Part shown: positions 11,521-23,294 of the stretch, one piece after another
Numbering within the stretch: the stretch's first letter is position 1
Layout: every line of letters starts with the position of its first letter
Source of the DNA: Macrostomum hystrix
Taxonomy: Eukaryota; Platyhelminthes; Macrostomidae
DNA: 64,000 bases
Reading direction: 5' to 3'
NCBI GenBank assembly: GCA_950097015.1
Contig: CATNEN010000030.1
Location: forward strand, 2,465,001-2,529,000
Made by a program: the position numbers and the translations under genes
Notes under the pieces: model-generated
What the model saw: the letters and a program-made list of their open reading frames with translations, nothing else
Database searches by the model: none
Told to the model about the DNA's origin: nothing

Positions 11521-14500
11521 TCAACACTGGCTGGACCTATCATACCTGCGCAGCAGTGTTCTCAAGTAGACTAGCTCACTCTCCTTGGACTGCAGTTCCT
11601 TCTCTAAGCGCATTAGGCGCATATCGCGAAACGCCAGCTCCTTGCGCAAGCTGGACAGCTCCAAGTCTTTGGCTGCTAGGTGGCCAGTCAGCTAGTCACA
11701 ATGGGATCAGAGAATAGGAAGCATTAGGTGAGATTATAGTTGCCAAAGATTTATTAACAGTAGAAATACAACAGTCATTCGGTTTGGGAGCTATCGTAAA
11801 GTAGGCGATGGGCACTTAAGATACCCCCGTGGTCATTCCCCAGGTGAAAAAGCATGAAAAAACTGTTCAGGGCAAGGAAAATTTTCTAATTGTCTAGTCC
11901 CGCTGTCCGTGTATCTCACCTCGTGAATTGTGCCAGCTTCAGCTGCCTGAGAAGCCTGCGATGTCCCAGCGCACGCACCGTTATTGTCCTCGGCTGCAGG
12001 AGCCTAAAATAGTTGGCAGTTCTGGGATCACAGAGTGATAGACCATTTCTGGGATCAGAGAGTGATAGACCATTTCTGGGATCAGAGAGTGATAGACCAT
12101 TTCTGGGATCAGAGAGTGATAGGACCATTTCTGGGATCAGAGAGTGATAGGAACATTTCTGGGATCAGAGAGTGATAGGACCATTTCTGGGATCAGAGAG
12201 TGATAGGAACATTTCTGGGATCACAGAGTGATAGGAACATTTCTGGGATCAGAGAGTGATAGACCATTTCTGGGATCAGAGAGTGATAGGACCATTTCTG
12301 GGATCACAGAGTGATAGGACCATTTCTGGGATCAGAGAGTGATAGACCATTTCTGGGATCAGAGAGTGATAGGACCATTTCTGGGATCACAGAGAGTGAT
12401 AGGACCATTTCTGGGATCAGAGAGTGATTGGGTTAGTTCAGGGATCAGAGAGTGCCTCAGACTCACCCGCACAGCAGTCACTCACCTGCACAGCAGAGTC
12501 ACTCACCCGCACAGCAGTCACTCACCTGCACAGCAGAGTCACTCACCCGCACAGCAGTCACTCACCCGCACAGCAGAGTCACTCTCCCGCACAGCAGTCA
12601 CTCACCTGCACAGCAGAGTCACTCACCCGCACAGCAGAGTCACTCACCTGCACAGCAGAGTCACTCACCTGCACAGCAGAGTCACTCACCCGCACAGCAG
12701 AGTCACTCACCCGCACAGCAGAGTCACTCACCTGCACAGCAGAGTCACTCACCCGCACAGCAGAGTCACTCACCTGCACAGCAGAGTCACTCACCCGCAC
12801 AGCAGAGTCACTCACCCGCACAGCAGAAGTGTCAGCGGGCACACGCGCCACGAATCCTGTGGTGACGGTGGAGGCCCGCCGCTTGACTAACGCCGAATCG
12901 TCCTTCGAGACAGTGGGTGTTGAATTATCGTCGGCAGCTGCAACGACGGCTAAGCCAGCTGCTGAGGCAAACGCCAGTCGAGGTGTTGAACGCGGATGTC
13001 GAAAGCTCTGAGCTCGCCGGCCAGAGAAGGAGCCGCCGCCGGCCCCAGTCGGAGACTCGGCCGGCGCGTCCAGGTGCTCGAATTTTTCCAACAGGCGGGA
13101 GAATTTCTCCGGACCGCAGCTACCGGCAGCCTTGGCGTCAGCCTGTTCAGCTTCTGGGGCCGATGCTAATTCCGCCACCGACAACGGCTGAGTTTGAGTT
13201 TGAGGCTGAGGTTGCGGCGGCAACACTGCTAGTTTCGGCGGAGATGCGGCCTGCACCAGGTGCTGAATATTGTGAAGAGTTCCAGGCATCTGCAAGGCTG
13301 GTTGCTGATGATCGCCTCCGTTACCATTAGCAACCTGGATCGCGGTGCGAGAAAGCTTTCATTGCAGCAAATTTTAAGCTGAGTTTCAAACCTTTGGAAT
13401 TTGAGCAGGCCCGGAATAGGCCTTAATAAATACCTAAATAAACAATAGGAGGTTGGCACTCAAGGGCGTAAGTTGCACAACAGGCTCCCAAGCCTTCTCT
13501 CCGCGGCAGCAGCCCTAAATTAATATGGCCTCGCCGCGGAATCGAACTCAGGGACCTTGGTGCAAGAGGCAGCCACTCAGAACCTTCAAAGCCTACCTTA
13601 GTGATTACCCGCTGCTGGACCAGCGGCTGATCAGCCTTCAAAGCGGAGTCGGCCACAGCCGGAGGATTGATGATCTCCCCAGTGGATAAGGAGACTCGCA
13701 CCGGGTCCCGGTTGGCGCCGGCCAGCCAGCGATCGGCGCTTAGCGCCGCAATCGGCGCCGCAGCTGGCGGATAAATATCCGAGATGTGGTGGCCGCGCCT
13801 CGGCGCAATGATTCGAACGGGTTCAACAACATTAGAGGCCACGTGCAGCCGATACAGGCGGCCAACTTCGCATAGGGAACGATCCAGAGCTCGCTTAGGC
13901 AACTGGGCGATGCACTTCTGCGGACTGGGCGTGCTGAACTGGTTCAGATAGTGCAGCCGATTGCGGGTCACTTCGTAGAAGCGAATGTTGCCATCACCGC
14001 GGCCGGCCAGGTACAGCAGGCTGCAGTCCGGATCGAAGTAGGGCAGCAGCACGCCGGAACTGGAGTCCACTTCGTCGCAATGCAACGCCTTCTTTGGATT
14101 GTTCTAGTGTTTGGCGAGGATAAAAAAAATATTTTATTTTCTCACGATACTACTGATTGAGAACCGAGTAATACACGATGAACCAAAAAGAAACTAATTT
14201 ATCACTTTCTATAGTTTCATTAGGCAATTGTTTGGAGTTTGATAAGGTGATGTTCTAGGGTTTGATGAGATGATTATCTAGGGTTTGATGAGATGATTAT
14301 CTAGAGTTCGATGAGGTGATGTTCTAGGGTTCGATGAGGTGATGTTCTAGGGTTCGATGAGGTGATGTTCTAGGGTTTGATGAGATGATTATCTAGGGTT
14401 TGATGAGGTGATGTTCTAGGGTTCGATGAGGTGATGTTCTAGGGTTTGATGAGATGATGTTCTAGGGTTCGATGAGGTGATGTTCTAGGGTTTGATGAGG

Positions 14501-17500
14501 TGATTATCTAGGGTTTGATGAGGTGATGTTCTAGGGTTCGATGAGGTGATGTTCTAGGGTTTGATGAGGTGATTATCTAGGGTTTGATGAGGTGATGTTC
14601 TAGGGTTTGATGAGATGATGTTCTAGGGTTCGATGAGGTGATGTTCTAGGGTTCGATGAGGTGATGTTCTAGGGTTCGATGAGGTGATGTTCTAGGGTTC
14701 GATGAGGTGATGTTCTAGGGTTTGATGAGATGATTATCTAGGGTTTGATGAGATGATTATCTAAGGTTCGATGAGGTGATGTTCTAGGGTTCGATGAGGT
14801 GATGTTCTAGGGTTTGATGAGATTATTATCTAGGGTTCGATGAGGTGATGCTCTAGGGTTCGATGAGGTGATGTTCTAGGGTTTGATGAGATGATTATCT
14901 AGGGTTTGATGAGATGATTATCTAAGGTTCGATGAGGTGATGTTCTAGGGTTTGATGAGATGATTATCTAGGGTTCGATGAGGTGATGTTCTAGGGTTTG
15001 ATGAGATGATTATCTAGGGTTTGATGAGGTGATGTTCTAGGGTTCGATGAGGTGATGTTCTAGGGTTTGATGAGATGATGTTCTAGGGTTCGATGAGGTG
15101 ATGTTCTAGGGTTTGATGAGGTGATTATCTAGGGTTTGATGAGGTGATGTTCTAGGGTTCGATGAGGTGATGTTCTAGGGTTTGATGAGGTGATTATCTA
15201 GGGTTTGATGAGGTGATGTTCTAGGGTTTGATGAGATGATGTTCTAGGGTTCGATGAGGTGATGTTCTAGGGTTCGATGAGGTGATGTTCTAGGGTTCGA
15301 TGAGGTGATGTTCTAGGGTTCGATGAGGTGATGTTCTAGGGTTTGATGAGATGATTATCTAGGGTTTGATGAGATGATTATCTAAGGTTCGATGAGGTGA
15401 TGTTCTAGGGTTCGATGAGGTGATGTTCTAGGGTTTGATGAGATTATTATCTAGGGTTCGATGAGGTGATGCTCTAGGGTTCGATGAGGTGATGTTCTAG
15501 GGTTTGATGAGATGATTATCTAGGGTTTGATGAGATGATTATCTAAGGTTCGATGAGGTGATGTTCTAGGGTTTGATGAGATGATTATCTAGGGTTCGAT
15601 GAGGTGATGTTCTAGGGTTTGATGAGATGATTATCTAGGGTTCGATGAGGTGATGTTCTAGGGTTCGATGAGGTGATGTTCTAGGGTTCGATGAGGTGAT
15701 GCTCTAGGGTTCGATGAGGTGATGTTCTAGGGTTCGATGAGGTGATGTTCTAGGGTTTGATGAGATGATTATCTAGGGTTTGATGAGATGATTATCTAAG
15801 GTTCGATGAGGTGATGTTCTAGGGTTCGATGAGGTGATGTTCTAGGGTTTGATGAGATTATTATCTAGGGTTCGATGAGGTGATGCTCTAGGGTTCGATG
15901 AGGTGATGTTCTAGGGTTTGATGAGATGATTATCTAGGGTTTGATGAGATGATTATCTAAGGTTCGATGAGGTGATGTTCTAGGGTTTGATGAGATGATG
16001 TTCTAGGGTTTGATGAGATTATTATCTAGGGTTCGATGAGGTGATGCTCTAGGGTTCGATGAGGTGATGTTCTAGGGTTTGATGAGATGATTATCTAGGG
16101 TTTGATGAGATGATTATCTAAGGTTCGATGAGGTGATGTTCTAGGGTTTGATGAGATGATTATCTAGGGTTCGATGAGGTGATGTTCTAGGGTTTGATGA
16201 GATGATTATCTAGGGTTCGATGAGGTGATGTTCTAGGGTTCGATGAGGTGATGTTCTAGGGTTCGATGAGGTGATGCTCTAGGGTTCGATGAGGTGATGT
16301 TCTAGGGTTCGATGAGGTGATGTTCTAGGGTTCGATGAGGTGATGTTCTAGGGTTCGATGAGGTGATGTTCTAGGGTTCGATGAGGTGATGTTCTAGGGT
16401 TCGATGAGGTGATGTTCTAGGGTTCGATGAGGTGATGTTCTAGGGTTCGATGAGGTGATGCTCTAGGGTTCGATGAGGTGATGTTCTAGGGTTTGATGAG
16501 ATGATTATCTAAGGTTCGATGAGGTGATGTTCTAGGGTTTCATGAGATGATTATCTAGGGTTTGATGAGGCAATTTTCTCGGGTTTGATGGTACGTTTCG
16601 AACAGATTACAGTCTTCTATCAAGAGCATCTGTTGGCCTAAAAATAAAAAAAAATTCAAAACATATACACTACTTTCTACTACACAAATCTTGCGAAAGA
16701 TCCTCAGTCAAAATGGCTACAGTGCAGAAACGGCCGATCAGCTTGGAGTGAGTCAGCAGCGGCTATTTCAGAGTTTGATAAAGATTTTTAATTGCAACCA
16801 ACGGAGTTTAACCTAGAATGTGCCAGCTACGGGACACATAGTGTTTACACAGACAGACACTGGCGTTCAGCCATTCCAGAGCGAAATTGCTTATGAAAAA
16901 AAGTGCATTACACTGTAGCGATTTCTGTTAGCTTTAAATTTAAACTATTTGTTGCCGCAATTACTAAACTACAACTACGCTCGTAGAACTAAGGAGTAGA
17001 AAGGAATAGAGGAAGAGACAGTGAGGGAATAGAGGAAGAGACAGTGAGGGAATAGAGGAAGAGACAGTGAGGGAATAGAGGAAGAGACAGTGAGGGAATA
17101 GAGGAAGAGACAGTGAGGGAATAGAGGAAGAGACAGTGAGGGAATAGAGGAAGAGACAGTGAGGGAATAGAGGAAGAGACAGTGAGAGAATAGAGGAAGA
17201 GACAGTGAGGGAATAGAGGAAGAGACAGTGAGGGAATACAGGAAGAGACAGTGAGGGAATAGAGGAAGAGACAGTGAGGGAATAGAGGAAGAGACAGTGA
17301 GGGAATAGAGTAAAAGACAAAAAGTGGATACAGGAATAGACAGTGGGGAGTAACAGAGGGGGAGCCAGATAGGGGAGAGAGGAAGATTCAAGGTTGCCAT
17401 CCTGTTGATGCTAACTATACTTAACGCAGACAGTGACGGCACTCAGCACTCACGAGATCCCACAGAGCATACTGTCGCTGGCTGTATTCGCTGAATCCCG

Positions 17501-18617
17501 TAGTGATCAGGTGGCCATCGTCGGCGAAGAGAATTTTGCTGATCTTGACGCCCCGATGGCAAGCCCATTTGGCCACTGTGCAGCCGCTTCGCGCATCCAT
17601 CACCCTGGCCAGGCGGTCCCGGCAGGTTGTAGCCAACAGGCGGCCGTCCGGGCTCCACGCGATGCTGTTGACCTGGTCCGGATGGCCCAGAGTGCTGCAC
17701 AGGCGGCAGTCGGCCCAGACGGCCACCTCGCAGTCGTAGGAGGCCGTCAGCAGGACGTCGGCAGCCGACGGATGCCAGGCGGTGTACAGCAGGCGCCGGC
17801 TGTGGCCCAGCTCGGCTGCCGGCGACATCTCGGACGGCTCGGCTACGCGCCACAATTTCACGTAGCCGTCTTCCGAGGCGGTGGCCAGGACCCGGTCATC
17901 GAACGGGTTCCAGGCCAGGTCAACTATGGCGCTGGAGTGGCCGCACACTTTGTGCACATTCAGCGGCGATAAGCGACACGGCTGGGTTGGAGTAAAATGG
18001 AAGGCTTGACTGGAGGATCCCATAGATTAGAGCTTCTGACTTTTGACCGAAAGGTCGGGAGTTCGATTCTCAGCACAAGGAAAATGATTTTTGTCATTGA
18101 GCAAGACTCTGAATTGCATGACAGCTTCGGTTTACACTGCTGTAAAATGGGAGATGGCATGGGGAATGGGGGACTTGACAGTGGGTGTAGAGAATCGTGA
18201 TTCCCTGATAATATTATCAACCATTAGCTGGGATAGAAACATTGGTGGGTCTGGTGGCCTCCCTATTCCATGGACTGAACAACTGCACACAGCCACAGCC
18301 TTCGGGAATTGCCACAGAATGGCTGTGGCTGTGCCACTGGCCATGTTAAATTAATGAGAATCATTGTGAATCAGTAAGAGACAACCTCAGGACTAATTAA
18401 ATAACTTTATTAAATAGCTCACCTTTTCAATAGGCAATACAAGAAATGAACCGCCACCTGATGACTCGCAGCAAATGGCCAGGAATTCCGAGTTAACAGC
18501 CAGGAACTGACCATCATGAGCATTGCGACTGATTGGCACATTCTCAAAGTGCTGGTCTTTGCGCACCTGCTCACCAAAAAGGTGTCGGTACTTCAGATTT
18601 GCTCTGACAAGTGGCAT
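11521..18617 (-). CDS. coro: Coronin (WD40 actin regulator), six exons
   Basis: Coronin binds F-actin and Arp2/3 and controls actin turnover. The coding exons on the minus strand are 18423-18617, 17454-17981, 13597-14103, 12816-13334 (3' end variable), 11920-12003 and 11521-11691. All introns are phase 0 with GT..AG borders, giving about 667 residues. The N terminus is the coronin signature (MPLVRANLKYRHLFGEQ, then ESSGGGSFLVLP). The WD repeats and C-terminal extension include VCGHSSAIVDLAWNPFDD, FADDGHLITTGFSEYSQRQ, SSGVLLPYFDPD and LPKRALD. A long low-complexity linker follows (exon 4), then a C-terminal heptad coiled coil (LSSLRKELAFRDMRLMRLEK...). It is longer than vertebrate type I coronins (about 460-490 aa) because of the linker. 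The ATG is 3 nt after a splice acceptor (AG at 18621-18622). Intron 1 carries a SINE, intron 2 two minisatellites, intron 3 a SINE, and intron 4 consists almost wholly of two arrays. Exon 4 runs into a 21-bp array whose units each hold a donor site. Confidence 0.93.
11692..11919 (-). other. Coronin intron 5 with dispersed-repeat fragment
   Basis: The 228-bp intron begins gtgagatac and ends gactag on the minus strand. It contains a copy of dispersed family C (around 11785-11865) with the block agctatcgtaaagtaggc, also seen at 28235 and, inverted, at 60880. Confidence 0.7.
12020..12440 (-). repeat. 27/28-bp minisatellite in coronin intron 4
   Basis: About 15 units built on atttctgggatcagagagtg followed by atagacc or ataggacc (plus strand). 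The one-base indel gives 27- and 28-bp forms, and a gatcaca variant occurs. The array starts about 15 bp from the exon-5 acceptor. On the gene's strand each unit reads cactctctgatcccag|aa, which resembles a 3' splice site. Confidence 0.92.
12464..12833 (-). repeat. 21-bp minisatellite spanning the coronin exon-4 donor
   Basis: Eighteen units, 21 bp apart or 19 bp apart at the distal end. On the gene's strand the unit reads tctgctgtgcaggtgagtga+c, so 17 units hold a gtgagt donor; seven have CAG|GTGAGT and ten CGG|GTGAGT. The eleven units nearest exon 4 keep the coronin frame (peptide repeat SAVRVSD/SAVQVSD) before the 19-bp units shift it to a stop near 12579. The true exon-intron border therefore lies somewhere in this array. 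Confidence 0.93.
13441..13585 (-). mobile_element. Family B SINE fragment in coronin intron 3
   Basis: The head region of the family B SINE: on the minus strand, gcaccaaggtccctgagttc, then gattccgcggcgaggcc, then a segment ending gccaacc. It fills more than half of the 262-bp intron and begins about 10 bp inside the exon-3 donor. Confidence 0.75.
14220..16590 (-). repeat. 23-bp minisatellite, about 100 units, in coronin intron 2
   Basis: The unit is ctagggttcgatgaggtgat followed by gtt (plus strand). Subtypes have tttgatgag, agatgattat, aggttcg and gatgctct. Subtype order is repeated with an offset of 621 bp (27 units) between about 14400-14950 and 15020-15570, then with offsets of 18 and 7 units, so blocks of many units were duplicated. 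The unit closely matches the exon-3 splice acceptor of the same gene (see findings). Confidence 0.95.
16995..17315 (-). repeat. 23-bp purine-rich minisatellite in coronin intron 2
   Basis: About 14 units of agaggaagagacagtgaggg followed by aat (plus strand), very homogeneous. On the gene's strand it is a pyrimidine tract. The motif cactgtct also occurs as single copies in the unique intron sequence between the array and the exon-2 donor (17350 and 17430), which may be the seed. Confidence 0.95.
18005..18355 (+). mobile_element. Family A SINE, near full length, in coronin intron 1
   Basis: A tRNA-like head with a B box (gtcgggagttcgattctc) at 18055, a middle block, and the family A tail containing ccatggactgaacaactg followed by cacagccttcg. 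It ends near the AT-rich 18355. It lies antisense to coronin. Confidence 0.75.
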
Positions 18618-18620
18618 TGT

Positions 18621-20961
18621 CTGCAATATATGATATGTGTTTTAGATAAGGCCTATTTATGAAATATAGGTTATCTAAAAATGTAAAGCAGTTACATGTC
18701 AAATGTAAATGGACAATTCCACAGGAAAACTATACCTAACTGACAGTAGAAGTTAGCTAGTTAGTTTGATTATTATCTTATTATCCTTATAAATCTATAA
18801 ACAATAAATCCATTTATTGAGACTGTTTGTTGATAAATGATTAGAAATAAATATTTTAATTTTAGCAAGGTAAATAAACTTAAAAAGGAAATAGGCCTAC
18901 TCCCAAAAGTAGAAAATTAAAAAAAGATTTATAAAAAAGTGTATTTGTTTCTTATATAACAAAATGACAATGTGCAACCTAACTAGCTGTTTTAAAAAAA
19001 TTAAAAAAATCACCAACGAAAGAAAATTTGTAAGATGAAAATTTTTTTTATTAAGGTGGTCATAAGCTCAGAGTTCCAGTTCCTTAACCAAGCCAGTAGA
19101 TTCTTATGGAGACATATATAGCATACAGCTATAGGCCTATCCCTATATACAATTATACAACAGGCTAATTCAGATATGCTTACTAAAAACTATTTTACAA
19201 AGTTTCTTCTAAAGACATGTTAATAGCAAACTAGATAGCGGCATACAAAGACTAGAAAACTGTAGCTCACTCAGTAGCTACAGAAGTACAGAATACGACT
19301 GCTCTATACTATAGACTATAGTACTATCCAGTTACAAATTTCTAAATGCCTAGCACATTCATTCCTAAATTGCAAGTATATTTGAGGAGTTAAAAGGCTA
19401 CAACATAAAAATGTTTTTATTTTGAAATACAAATTATGAATGTTGGAAGGTTAGCTGGCTACAATTATCAAACAACTAGAACTTGAAACTTTTAAACTGA
19501 AAAGGAAAAATAAACTTAAACTAGATTAGATGCAAACAGTTAAAAATTATTTTTGCATATAATTTGAAATTATTACTTTCATTGTTCAGATGCATGATTT
19601 GGTTACCTAAATTTATGATAGGCCCTATTAGATAACCATAGGCATAGCATATAGTGGCATTAGCATGCTTCCATGTCAAAACGGGCCCATGTCAAAATGG
19701 CCTTCTATGGGTTCCTTTTGTTATTATTCAGGGCAACTGTTTAAATAACGGTAAATTAGAAGACTCTCGGGTGGCCAAATATCGTCTGGCAATTTTGCCC
19801 TGTGACTGTTTGGGTTTTGGCTGTTTTGGAGTGTACCGCATTAGCATAACTATCTAGTTTACATACTTTAACGACCGATGGTACTAAATTGAAGTAAGTG
19901 CAAAACCTTCAGGCTTTTTATATATACGTCAGCTGAAATGACTGAATATCTGTTGGTCAAGCAAAGAGCAGTTTAGGTGCTCAAAACGTTCGAAGACTGG
20001 AAACTTAATTATCGGAAATCCGATGACTCCAAAATATGATAAAACCGTTGTTGTAAGGCAGAAACGAACAGAAAGATGGTATTCTATTTTTTTTAAACTA
20101 TAGCTAAACCTTTGCAATTACCTTTGTTTTTGTTTCCGTCTTTCTGTCTTACACAACAATGTGATTGTGTTTTATTACTTACAAGCTTCAGTTAAACTTT
20201 TTAACTTCCGCATCTTGTTATGTTTTTGAAAACAGTTTCTAAATGTTATCGTGTACTCATTTCTGCCTGTCCTACTGCAGACTACTAAAAAACCTTTTTG
20301 TATGCTTTGTATCTCTGTATCTGTATGTCAGTATAAACTTATTTCGTAAATGGAATGAACTGAATAGAAAAACTAAATACTAAGACATTTTTTAGGATAA
20401 AAAAGCTAATAAAACTTTCATCATTACTGTTAGGCTCAAAACACTAATACAACACGGGCTTTGTGGAATCATCTGTTTAGTAGTTTTTTGGAGAGCACTG
20501 TGAGCTATAAAAATTAGCTTTAAATAACCTTTTCAAGCCTGACTGAAAGCTCCATCGTCCAATTTCTAGAGAGCAGTTTTAAATCACTATTAATCATGTT
20601 GTAGTCAGAAGTACAAATTAAAAAAAGAGTTAAGATTTCATTTCGGGTCAGAATTTAGCATAAAATTTTATTTTACAACGTATTTTAGTAGTAAGACACA
20701 AAATCAGATTTCATAAAATCTAAAATTGAAATCTTTATAAGAATTGTTTGTATTTGTAAGTATTAAAATTATATCCACATTTGTCATTGATAAAATGTGT
20801 TTCATTTAGGTTTTAAAACTAAAACTTTGCTACTATAGAGAATTGTGTAGAAAAGACTTTTCACACTTTTTTTAGGATTTAGGACTTTCAGAATTTTCCC
20901 TTTTTTATTTTACTTTAAAATACTTCATAAGATGATAGAAGACAATTTTACCTTTAATTTC
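18621..20961. other. Divergent intergenic region between coronin and TMEM30
   Basis: About 2.3 kb of AT-rich sequence separates two divergently transcribed genes and presumably holds both promoters. I find no exon, SINE or tandem array. A TATA-like tttttatatatacg lies near 19915. Small open frames at 19654-19857 (+) and 19929-20117 (-) have no coding features. Confidence 0.5.
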
Positions 20962-20983
20962 AGCTCAGTACCTAGTGCCACCA

Positions 20984-23294
20984 ATGGCCGCTACAAAGGA
21001 AGGAGTGGAGATTGGGGAGCAGGAGGCAAGCAAGGAATCGGCTGTCAGCAGGCCAAAAGACACAAATTTGTATCAGCAACGCCTTCCGTCCTGGCAGCCA
21101 CTGATGACGGCCTCATACGCATTTCCTATGTGTCTGCTAATTGGCGCCATTTTCATCCCAGTCGGCGCTGTGCTGCTCCTGTCCGCCCAGTCCGTGCAGG
21201 AAGTCAGCGTCGATTATACCAAATGTCGCGACTCAAATGGACTCTACTGTGCCGAACTGGTAGCCATGCCCGGCTACTACGGCGCCTACCGAACCTGCCA
21301 GTGCAACGTGACGCTGACCCTCTCGCAGAGCATGTCCGGCCAGGTCTACGCCTACTACGCCCTGACGAACTTCTATCAGAGCCACCGGCAGTACGCTAAA
21401 AGTCGCGACGACTTCCAACTGTTGGGACAGCGCAGCGCTGATCTGCTCAGCTATTGCAATCCCTACCGGCAGGACGGTCAAAGCGGCCTCTGGGTGGCTC
21501 CCTGCGGCGCCATCGCCAATAGCTTATTCAACGACTCCTACCGCCTATACTACAATCAGGCCGGCGGTCAGCCGCTGGAGGTGCCCTGGACTAGCCGAGG
21601 CATCGCCTGGGAGACTGACAGATTGCGCAAGTTCGGACCCGTGGCCAACTGGAACGTCAGCGCCAAGCCAACCGGATGGCCGGTCTCGGCCAAGCAGCGC
21701 AGCCCCGCCGGCTACCAGGATGACGAGGAACTCATGGTGTGGATGCGCACGGCGGCTATGCCCAACTTCCGTAAGCTGCACCGCATCATTGAGCACGGAG
21801 CCAACGGTACGCCAGAGGCCTTCGTCGGCGGACTGCCGGCTGGAAACTACACCCTGCAGGTGAGAGAGATGAGTTTGGTAGGCTTTTTCTGTATGCATGA
21901 ATCTGACGGGATCTCAATCTAAATAAATTGTCACAAAACTGATTATCCGCAGGTGACCTACGCCTTTCCGGTGACCGGATTCGCCGGCACGAAATCACTG
22001 GTGCTCACCACAGGCGGCTGGATGGGCGGCCGCAATCCGGTCCTGGCCGCCGCCTACCTGGCTGTCGGCTGCCTCTACGCTCTGATGGGCCTGGCGCTGG
22101 CAATGGTGCAGCTGCACACCAATCGCAGGTGGGCACTGCCGTTTTTCCCAAAGGCCACTATAGGAGTAGGGAGACGTGAAACTTTGTTTCTTATAGGACC
22201 GTTTAGGAGTTTAGGAGGCTTGTTTTCGCTGAAATACACTACGGAGCTCAAAGCACATGGGAGGGAATGTAGATTTAAAAAATAGTATGAAATGTTTACG
22301 CAAATAAAGCTTGACAGAAATCGATCGATAAAGCAATAAATAAGGCGTCTATTAACAAAGATAAGCCTTTCATTCGCCTTTGATCCAACAGTCACTAAAT
22401 TTGTACGTTTAGCTTTTTCTAAGAAACGCACTTTCCCACGCCTCTGAGGGCCGCAACACCTACCAAAATTTCTATATCTCAGCAAATACAAGCAACCATT
22501 TTACAGCTGAGAGAACTAAAGCAATACATGTAGAGAATAACGTGTCTTGCTTTGGGGGTGAAAACTGTATCTGTTGTTGCTACGATTCGAACTCTGCACC
22601 TCTCGGCAAAGCATTGTTGAAGACGCATGCAATAATAATAGTAATAATAATTGCAGCAGGGCTGCTGGCAATGGCACGTGTCATTCAGTGACACTAGACC
22701 CGCAGCCAGCGAGGAGGCAATTCTGCCCACTTCGCTGACTCCTGAGCACACACGCACACAGATAACTGTACGCAGGCACACGCTCACACAGGTGTGTACA
22801 TCTGCCCTGACTTTCTCATCGTCAGGCAGTGTGCACTACACTGTGCCTTGGAGGTTGGCCCTCAAGGGCTAAAATTGCACGACAAACCCCAAGCCTTCTC
22901 TCCGGGGCTGCGCCCCAAATAAATGTGGTCCCGCCGTGGAATCGAGCTCAGGGACCTTGGTGCGAGAGGCAAACCTTTGCAACTGATCCCCCTTGAAGAA
23001 GACGCATGCATCTAATTGCTGAAAAGTAAATTAAATACGGTAAGTTTTTTGGCATTGCTTTAACTTTCTCCCCCGCCTCGCAGCACGGTACTGTCCGTCA
23101 GCTACCCGACGGATGAGGTTCAGAGCCGCAGCACCTCAGTCTCCAACCTGGTGGATAGCGATCACCTGCAGACCGGTAGGCGCGAGAAAGCCGACCTGGA
23201 GATGGAAGAGATTGAGCAGGGCGAAGCCTATTCTGAGCACAAACAGCAGCAGCAGCAGCAGCAGCTGGGCGCCAAGCCTCGTAGTATGCTGTGA
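20984..23294 (+). CDS. TMEM30: CDC50/TMEM30 family, P4-ATPase flippase beta subunit
   Basis: This is the obligate partner of P4-ATPase lipid flippases, needed for ER exit and for aminophospholipid translocation. Exons are 20984-21859, 21953-22128 and 23084-23294 (phases 0 and 2), 420 residues. Family landmarks are QQRLPSWQPLMTA before TM1 (residues about 40-65), the tract CQCNVTLTLSQSMSGQVYAY, ALTNFYQSHRQYAKSRDD, APCGAIANSLFNDS, RGIAWETD, VWMRTAAMPNFRKLHRII, TGGWMGGRNPVLAAAYLAVG at TM2, and paired ectodomain cysteines. The C-terminal tail is longer than in CDC50A and has a seven-Gln run. The ATG follows a strong acceptor (tttaatttcag) by 20 nt. Intron 2 holds a family B SINE. I cannot separate TMEM30A from B or C. 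Confidence 0.95.
22640..22995 (-). mobile_element. Family B SINE, near full length, in TMEM30 intron 2
   Basis: On the minus strand the tRNA-like head reads accaaggtccctgagctcga at the B box, followed by the body with gcgcagccccggagagaagg and a tail containing gactagacccgcagcc (plus strand). At the 3' end a TAA/TAG-rich microsatellite (aataataatagtaataataa, 22630-22652) forms the tail. Confidence 0.8.

Noticed and set aside
14220-16590. Possible interstitial telomeric repeat, because units contain TAGGGTT
   Set aside because: The period is 23 bp, not 6, and TTAGGG is not tandem; the resemblance is one word per unit.
17433-17972. 179-aa plus-strand frame
   Set aside because: Antisense shadow of coronin exon 2, whose minus-strand translation matches the coronin WD repeats.
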